From an uncultured delta proteobacterium (lineage in GTDB: Bacteria > Myxococcota > Myxococcia > Myxococcales > 40CM-4-68-19): a stretch of DNA of 64,000 bases. Positions within the stretch are counted from its first letter, which is position 1. Each line of letters begins with the position of its first letter. Position numbers and translations under genes: made by a program. The DNA lies in assembly GCA_903911145.1 (NCBI GenBank), contig CAIWCD010000031.1, forward strand, positions 62,001 through 126,000, given 5' to 3'. The notes below the pieces were generated by a model. It ran no database searches and had not been told where the DNA came from. It worked only from the letters and a program-made list of their open reading frames with translations. This document shows positions 58,537-64,000 of this stretch, piece after piece.

Positions 58537-60542
58537 GGCTGGCAGACGTTGTTCGTGCCGAGCGAGAAGAGGGTATTGAGCACCAGTCGCGAACCGGCGG
58601 TGATTCCCACCGGCGGCGAGCCAATCCCGGTATTGCCGCCATACGAGTAATCGTGGCCCGAGAGATAGACGACCGTTCCCTTGCCCGCTGCGTGCTGGTC
58701 GATGGAGGTAAACAGGTCGGAGTGCTTACCGCCGCTGTAGCTTCCGGTGACGTAACGAACGACGCCGGGATTATAGGCCGAACCATTTGACGTTCCCGGA
58801 GCGAAGTCGGCGATGACGCCATCGAATCCTGCGAACGGGAAATCGCCCCGCTGCGCGAACGGACTGCCGAGTCCGCCAAACGTAAATGGACCCGTGATGG
58901 TACCGGTGAGCAACCCGGGTGAGAGCGAATTGATGGTCACTCCTGCGGTGGTCATGAAGCGCGTCGCCGCGGAGCCTCCCGAGATGCTGCCGCTGTGGCT
59001 GCCGGCCGACCCTTCGAGCGTGCCGATTGCCGCGCATTCGGCGAAGAGGTCACCGCCTGAATTGACGTAATCGCCGATCGTCGCCAATTGCGCCGGGGTG
59101 TTGCTCGTCCCACCCTCCCAATGAGGAGACCAGAGCAGCTTGTAGCCATTCTTCTTCAGATTGCTGCTGGCAAAGTCGGGGAGGAAGTCCGACTCCTGAA
59201 GCACGTCGTAGATCGCGCCCGGTGCCGAGGGCGTGCCGCTCGCGCCGGAGAAATTAAGGCCGGCCGAATCAAGATAGTTGATGAGGATCTGCTCGTACGA
59301 AGTGTTGCCCCCGGCGGGAGCGAGGAGGGCCACGCGCGAGGGAACGACGTCGATCGACTTGGCGACGGCCGATTGAAACCCGACCGTGGCGACGTGGACG
59401 GTAATGGTCCCCGCGCTGCGAAACTGCGCGAAGTCGGGATCGTTCTTGAGCAACTGCATGACGCGGTCGTGCTGCGACGAATCGATCAGGAACGGGCCGC
59501 CGCGATATTGCACGGTGGTCTGCGTTGTATCGGTCAGCGGGACGGCCTGGCCGGTGCTCCAGTTGTAGCGCGTGACCGGCGGCCCATCGCTGAGCGATAC
59601 CAGCGCCATATCAACGGCATCAATGCTCGTCTTATTGGCGTCGATGGCCACATAGACCGTCACGTTGTGGCGGATGAGGAAGAAGATGAGGCCATAGGCC
59701 TTCAGCGGCGAGTCATCCGCGGTCTTCTTGCCATTGGCGCCGCAATAAGAAGGAAGCGTCGTGACGTCGAGGCCGCGCTGCCAGCATTCGTCCATCGGAA
59801 TGATGATGCTGCCCGCGCCGAAGTTGCTCGCGCCGCTCGCCGCGCAGGGGCAGACGCCCGAGCTGCCGACGGTGACGCAGGCGTGGTTGCAGCACTTCTG
59901 ATTGCCGCCGCAGGGAGCGGTGAGATCATCGCAGCCGGTCGGCGCCGCGGGAGTGATGCAGAGCCCGCCGTTGCAGGTCTGCCCTTGCGCGCACGCGCCG
60001 CAGCCACCGCAGTGTGAGGGATCGGTCTGGTTATCCACGCACGTCAGGTTGCAGCAGGATTGAGTCGAGGTGCAGGCCGGGCTGCAGCCGGGGACGGCGG
60101 TGACACTGCCGCTCACCGGGAGAGTGATCGCCGGGCTCAGCGCATCGCTCGAATCAATTTCAATCGCCCCGGCGGCGAGATGGTTCGAGGTCGGCGTCCA
60201 CGTGACCGAGAAGCTCGCGCACTCGCCTGGCGAGAGGGACGTGCTCGCCGTGCGCGGCGAATTGTTGCAATCGTGGGTTAATAGATTGGAGAGGGAGAGT
60301 TCGCTGTTCGGGTCGCTCGCGATGTTGATGCTGGCAATCACCAGCGCTGCGCTTCCCTGGTTCTGGATGGTCACCTGAAGCGTTGCGGGCGTCGCGACCG
60401 TCGTCTGCCCGAAATCGAGCTGCATCGGAGTGACCACGATGCTGCCGGCGACACCGAGGAGCTTATCGGAGCAGGCGGCAGAGAAGAGAGCGAGCGTGCC
60501 GATGGCGAGCGAGCGAGCGAGGCGGGGATTGAACGGAATCAT
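58533..60542 (-). CDS. ASH/STIG1-like lipoprotein with Rossmann-like C-terminal domain, copy 2
   Basis: A 669-residue paralogue of the gene at 44629, with exactly the same predicted length. Lipobox Cys in LFSAACSDKLL; ASH domain (TPMQLDFGQTTV) at residues 30-155; STIG1-like Cys module CCNLTCVDNQTDPSHCGGCG and AQGQTCNGGLC; then the conserved alpha/beta region with GLIFFLIRHNVTVYVAID, GGPFLIDSSQHDRV, LLWSPHWEGG and LFAECAAIGTLEG. Function unknown. The equal length and long matches imply duplication with constraint on the whole chain. Confidence 0.75.
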   Translation of the reverse strand: MIPFNPRLARSLAIGTLALFSAACSDKLLGVAGSIVVTPMQLDFGQTTVATPATLQVTIQNQGSAALVIASINIASDPNSELSLSNLLTHDCNNSPRTASTSLSPGECASFSVTWTPTSNHLAAGAIEIDSSDALSPAITLPVSGSVTAVPGCSPACTSTQSCCNLTCVDNQTDPSHCGGCGACAQGQTCNGGLCITPAAPTGCDDLTAPCGGNQKCCNHACVTVGSSGVCPCAASGASNFGAGSIIIPMDECWQRGLDVTTLPSYCGANGKKTADDSPLKAYGLIFFLIRHNVTVYVAIDANKTSIDAVDMALVSLSDGPPVTRYNWSTGQAVPLTDTTQTTVQYRGGPFLIDSSQHDRVMQLLKNDPDFAQFRSAGTITVHVATVGFQSAVAKSIDVVPSRVALLAPAGGNTSYEQILINYLDSAGLNFSGASGTPSAPGAIYDVLQESDFLPDFASSNLKKNGYKLLWSPHWEGGTSNTPAQLATIGDYVNSGGDLFAECAAIGTLEGSAGSHSGSISGGSAATRFMTTAGVTINSLSPGLLTGTITGPFTFGGLGSPFAQRGDFPFAGFDGVIADFAPGTSNGSAYNPGVVRYVTGSYSGGKHSDLFTSIDQHAAGKGTVVYLSGHDYSYGGNTGIGSPPVGITAGSRLVLNTLFSLGTNNVCQP

Positions 60543-60798
60543 CGGCGTTCCTCCGGGAGCGAACCTGTACGTCGGCGTTGAGCTGCAGGGATCGGTGACG
60601 GCGTTGGCAAGGAAGTCACTGGCGAGGTTGGCAGCGCACCGCGCGGGATGCATCAGTCATGGGGATGAGGTCAGGCAAACCGCCGATGGTTGGCGGATCC
60701 ATGCGACCAATACGGCAGCGCCCGCGGCGCATTGTCCGACATGTCACACAGGATCCCGACCGATGTTGTGCCCCGTGCCCGCCGTGTAGCAGAAATGG

Positions 60799-63279
60799 AT
60801 GACCCCTTCGTTTCTCGTGCGCGCAGCCGCCACTCTTGCCGTCGTCATTTCATTCTCCGCAGGCGCCGTTGATCTCCCGCGCGGCGTCTATCGGAAGCGG
60901 AACCCCAGCACGGCGATTACCGACCTGACGAGCTGGTCGCATCCCGTCTCCTGCAGCGGTGGCAGCTGCTCGGTCCAGATGCACTATTACGGCGGGCACG
61001 TCATCTCGAACCCCAAGGTCTATGCGGTCTATTGGGGCAGCTCGGTCGACAGCTCCGTGACGAGCGGTAACCCGGCCTTCTACAAGGCGATGACCAACTC
61101 GTCTCTCTTCGAGCAGCTCGCCGAATACAACACCAATACAAACGGCGGGACCAACCAGTTCATCGGCCGCGGCACCTTTGGAGGCTCGTTCACCATTACG
61201 CCGTCGAATACCAGCACGAGCATCGCCGATTCGGACATCTCCTCGGAGCTCGATGCGCAGATCACGGCCGGCAACCTGCCCGCGCCGGACGCCAATACCA
61301 TCTATATGACCTACTTCCCCGCGGGCGTGACGATCAGCCAGGGCAGCGGGACCTCCTGCCAGGATTTCTGCGCCTATCACGGCACCTGGACGCGCAATAA
61401 CCAGAGCGTCTATTACGGAGTGTTCCCTGACTTCAGTGGCAGCTGCAGCAGCGGCTGCGGCACTGGAACGCTCTTCCAGAATATGTGCTCGGCCTCGACG
61501 CACGAGCTGGCGGAGGCGACCACGGACGCAGAGATCGGAATCGCCACGGGCTCCGTTGGTGCGCCGATGGGCTGGTACGACTCGGAGAACAATTCCCAGG
61601 GCGAGATCGGCGATATGTGCAACACCGACTCGACGATTACCGGCCTCGACGGCCAGACCTATACGGTGCAGGAGGTCTATTCGCGCACGGATAACAACTG
61701 CGAGGACAATCGCCACGCGGCGCAGGATTTCCAGATCTATATGAACCCCAATACCGCGTCGGTCGCGACGGGCGGCTCGGTCTCCGTGCCGATCACGACC
61801 GTGACGAACGGGGGAAATGCGCAGACGCTCACGTTGACGGCGACGAATCTGCCCACCGGCGTGACGGCGACGTTCGACTCCGCGTCGATCAGCTCTACGG
61901 GCTCGACGCATCTGCATCTGGCGGCGAGCAACTCTGCAGCGCAGGCGAAGGATGTCGTCGTGGTCGTCAAGGCGACGGCGGGCTCGCTCGTGCACACCGC
62001 CTCGGTCCTCCTGCAGGTCGGCGGCGTCGTCGTCAACCAGCCGACGATTGCCATCACCGGCGTCACCAGCGGCGCGACCGTCGGCGGCACGGTCAGCTTG
62101 ACCGCGACGGGGACCGCGGGCGCTGGCAGCACGCTCTCGAACGTCACGCTCTCCATTGACGGCACGCAGGTCGCGACCGGCACCGCGGCGGCGACCTACC
62201 AGTGGAATGCGAGCTCGGCAACGCCGGGCAGCCACACCATCTCGGCGACCGCGACGGATGCAGACGGCGGCGCCAACTCGACCTCGCTCACCGTCACCTC
62301 GACTGCAACGCAGCCTCCGACGCTCACGCTCAACGCTCCTGCCGACGGCTCGAATGTCTCCGGCACCATCTCTCTCTCCGCGACCGCGACTCCGGCGTCT
62401 GGGCAGCAACTGCAGAGCGTGACGATCTCCGTCGACGGCACGCAGGTTGCGACCGGCGCCTCGTCGGCGAACAAATCCTGGGACAGCTCGGCGGCCGGCA
62501 ATGGCAGCCACACGATCAGCGCCACCGCCACCGATACCAATGGAGGCAGCGCATCCGCGCAGGTCACGGTGAATGTCGTGGTGCCGCCGACCGTCGCGGT
62601 CACGACGCCGTCGAACAATGCGACCGTCTCGTCGACCGTGAATCTCACCGCGACCGCCACAGCTGCGGGCGGGACGAGTCTGTCGAACCTGACGTTGTCG
62701 GTGAACGGAACCGATCTCGTCAGCGGCGCGAGCTCCCCGCAGAGCTTCTCCTGGGACACCACGCAGGTGACGAACGGGAACTACCAGGTGACCGCGACTG
62801 CCACCGACAGCGACGGCGCTTCTGCGACCAGCTCGATCGTGACGGTGAAGGTCTCCAATGACTTCACGCTCGCGCTCTCTCCCTCGAGCGCGACGGCGAC
62901 GATCGGTGGCGCGCCCGCGGTCTTCACCATCACCAGCACCAAGAGCGGCGCGCCCACGACGATCTCCCTGGCGGCGACCAACCTGCCCGCGGGCGTGCGC
63001 GCAGTCTTCTCCGCCACGACCATGTTGGCTGGCGGCAGCGCGACCCTCACGCTGACCGCGCCGGCGGGAACGCTCCCGGTTTCGGCCGCCGCGTTCCAGG
63101 TCTTCGGCAGCAGCACGCAGAGCCCGAACGGCCACTCGGCCTCGGGCCAACTCACGGTCCAGAATGCCTCATCGGGCTGCGCGAGCGGAAAATCGCCCCA
63201 GTGGGAGCCGCTCGCAGCGATTGGCCTCTGCTGGCTGATTTTGCGCCGCCGGTCGCCGCGCCTTGCGTCTGCGCGCTAA
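60799..63279 (+). CDS. EXORDIUM-like secreted protein with Ig-like repeats and MYXO-CTERM-like tail
   Basis: An 826-residue secreted protein. Signal peptide (LVRAAATLAVVISFSAGA), then an EXORDIUM-like domain to about residue 300: YYGGHVISNPKVYAVYWG, CQDFCAYHGTW, STHELAEATTD (His235) and GEIGDMCNTDS. Five Ig-like sandwiches follow (about residues 305-410, 414-500, 506-593, 594-688, 690-790) with repeated SHTISATATDADGG-type ends. The end GCASGKSPQW, a short hydrophobic stretch (LAAIGLCWLIL) and RRRSPR fit the MYXO-CTERM sorting tail. A paralogue of its first domain is at 8597. It ends at a strong terminator. Confidence 0.78.
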   Translation: MTPSFLVRAAATLAVVISFSAGAVDLPRGVYRKRNPSTAITDLTSWSHPVSCSGGSCSVQMHYYGGHVISNPKVYAVYWGSSVDSSVTSGNPAFYKAMTNSSLFEQLAEYNTNTNGGTNQFIGRGTFGGSFTITPSNTSTSIADSDISSELDAQITAGNLPAPDANTIYMTYFPAGVTISQGSGTSCQDFCAYHGTWTRNNQSVYYGVFPDFSGSCSSGCGTGTLFQNMCSASTHELAEATTDAEIGIATGSVGAPMGWYDSENNSQGEIGDMCNTDSTITGLDGQTYTVQEVYSRTDNNCEDNRHAAQDFQIYMNPNTASVATGGSVSVPITTVTNGGNAQTLTLTATNLPTGVTATFDSASISSTGSTHLHLAASNSAAQAKDVVVVVKATAGSLVHTASVLLQVGGVVVNQPTIAITGVTSGATVGGTVSLTATGTAGAGSTLSNVTLSIDGTQVATGTAAATYQWNASSATPGSHTISATATDADGGANSTSLTVTSTATQPPTLTLNAPADGSNVSGTISLSATATPASGQQLQSVTISVDGTQVATGASSANKSWDSSAAGNGSHTISATATDTNGGSASAQVTVNVVVPPTVAVTTPSNNATVSSTVNLTATATAAGGTSLSNLTLSVNGTDLVSGASSPQSFSWDTTQVTNGNYQVTATATDSDGASATSSIVTVKVSNDFTLALSPSSATATIGGAPAVFTITSTKSGAPTTISLAATNLPAGVRAVFSATTMLAGGSATLTLTAPAGTLPVSAAAFQVFGSSTQSPNGHSASGQLTVQNASSGCASGKSPQWEPLAAIGLCWLILRRRSPRLASAR

Positions 63280-63290
63280 CGTTGCGCTCT

Positions 63291-63333
63291 CGGCGATGAT
63301 TCACCTGCGCGCACGTGAATCATCGCCGCTTTT
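63291..63333 (+). terminator. Rho-independent terminator after the EXORDIUM-like gene
   Basis: A perfect 14-bp stem (CGGCGATGATTCAC at 63291-63304 with its complement at 63315-63328) and a 10-nt loop, followed by CTTTT. It starts 12 nt after the stop codon. Confidence 0.8.
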
Positions 63334-63494
63334 CGCGCACGAAGTGCGTCGCTGCGCATAATTAGCCAGAGTCGACGGTTGGGGCGCCATTCCTGCGCCA
63401 TGCAAACCTCGGATAATAGAGTAACGCGTCAACATGTCGCTACTCTGCGCGGCTGGTATGCGGTATGCAGCCGTCCCTCTTCAGGAGGCATTCC

Positions 63495-63875
63495 ATGCGC
63501 GTGTCGTCGTTCAAGTCGATGTTCCTTCTGGTTGGTGTCCTCTCCGTTTCCGCCGCGGCTTCTGCAGCCGATGCGAAGGGGCCCGCAGGCGATCCCAAGG
63601 CTGGCAAGGCGATCTTCGAGAACAGCTGCCTGCTCTGCCACGGCGCCACCGGCAAGGGTGACGGACCTGCGGCCGCGGCGTTCAATCCGAAGCCGATGGC
63701 CTTCGGAGACGCGGCGAAGATGTCGAAGATCAGCGATGAGACGCGCGTCAAGGCGGTCACCGAGGGCGGTGCGTCGGTCGGGGCCTCGCCACTGATGCCG
63801 GCCTTCAAGGATACGCTCTCCAAGCAGCAGATCCTCGACGTGCTTGCCTATATCCGCAAGACGTTCGGTCATTAA
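63495..63875 (+). CDS. Small periplasmic c-type cytochrome
   Basis: A 126-residue exported class I cytochrome c. AGGAGG lies 6 nt before the ATG. Signal peptide (FLLVGVLSVSAAASA), then the haem motif CLLCH (Cys45, Cys48, His49) in a short GKAIFENSCLLCHGATGKGDG start, and a likely distal Met in SPLMPAFKD. The end ILDVLAYIRKTF is the typical last helix. It carries electrons in the periplasm; no partner oxidase or reductase gene lies inside the window. Confidence 0.92.
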   Translation: MRVSSFKSMFLLVGVLSVSAAASAADAKGPAGDPKAGKAIFENSCLLCHGATGKGDGPAAAAFNPKPMAFGDAAKMSKISDETRVKAVTEGGASVGASPLMPAFKDTLSKQQILDVLAYIRKTFGH

Positions 63876-63907
63876 AAGCGCGTCGACGCGATAGTCCGTT
63901 GTTGGTC

Positions 63908-63941
63908 TGAGGCCGCTTCCCGCGGCCTCATCCATTTGTTG
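63908..63941 (+). terminator. Hairpin terminator after the cytochrome c gene
   Basis: TGAGGCCGC and GCGGCCTCA form a 9-bp stem with a TTCCC loop, followed by a mildly T-rich stretch (TCCATTTGTT). Confidence 0.65.
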
Positions 63942-63984
63942 CTTCCACCATTACAAACCTCTCATTGATCATTCGGAGTTGACG

Positions 63985-64000
63985 ATGCATTGCCGGGTAT
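63985..64000 (+). CDS. Possible start of a gene cut by the window edge
   Basis: ATG at 63985 has CGGAG 7 nt upstream and opens MHCRV before the edge. Too short to identify. Confidence 0.3.

Noticed and set aside
60850-63150. 766-codon minus-strand frame opposite the EXORDIUM-like gene
   Set aside because: Same shadow composition; the opposite frame has signal peptide and repeated domains.

Overview
The window comes from a GC-rich bacterium that looks like a myxobacterium or a close relative (Myxococcota). This is inferred from gene content, not from a marker gene. Supporting signs are the many secreted lipoproteins with Gly/Ser or Cys-rich linkers, a large secreted protein ending in a MYXO-CTERM-like tail (Cys, one hydrophobic segment, Arg cluster), an FHA-domain fusion, calpain-like and gingipain-like proteases, tandem flotillins and alpha-2-macroglobulin. 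I see no rRNA, tRNA, CRISPR, phage or insertion sequence, so this appears to be ordinary chromosome.

Layout. 1-5.2 kb: a cut-off methyltransferase, a calpain-like lipoprotein, a class III aminotransferase, an esterase lipoprotein and a RutE-like nitroreductase. 5.3-8.6 kb: envelope glycolipid genes (Dpm1/GtrB-like GT2, PIG-V-like mannosyltransferase, desaturase). 8.6-13.7 kb: an EXORDIUM-like lipoprotein divergent from a giant DUF2339-DUF3999 membrane protein. 13.7-15.8 kb: a quinone-oxidoreductase-like MDR enzyme coupled to a Coq4-like protein, then a cold-shock gene with its own promoter and terminator. 15.8-19.5 kb: a NfeD/YqiJ-like protein plus two flotillins in one overlapping operon, then a small exported protein. 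19.5-28.6 kb: alpha-2-macroglobulin, a spermidine-synthase-like protein coupled to a B12/radical SAM protein, and a ferredoxin. 28.6-35.7 kb: a GH38 lipoprotein, a 5'-nucleotidase with EF-hands, a hydrolase and formate-tetrahydrofolate ligase. 35.7-36.1 kb: the only long non-coding stretch, holding two inverted copies of a 130-bp hairpin-ended element. 36.1-46.7 kb: a C25-like protease, a DUF4375 protein, a Gly/His-rich protein, an FHA-TM-lytic transglycosylase and choice-of-anchor-D lipoproteins. 46.7-52.5 kb: a ceramide-glucosyltransferase/GtrA/MMPL glycolipid module and a CsgG/PEGA/LamG protein. 52.5-58.5 kb: an MFS transporter divergent from a tight five-gene operon. 58.5-64 kb: a second copy of the 669-residue lipoprotein, a second EXORDIUM-like protein, a cytochrome c and the first codons of another gene.

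How the genes work together. Much of the window serves the cell surface: lipid glycosylation and export, peptidoglycan cutting tied to phosphopeptide sensing, membrane microdomains, protease defence and secreted proteases. The two strongest candidates for something undescribed are the paired 130-bp elements, whose stems change sequence while keeping base pairing, and the operon at 53918-58536. That operon encodes an ATP-grasp ligase, a GNAT acetyltransferase, an S51/cyanophycinase-like protein, an adenylate-forming enzyme and a SufS-type cysteine desulfurase. This is a plausible set for making and tailoring a small sulfur-containing amide, with the divergent MFS protein as a possible exporter.
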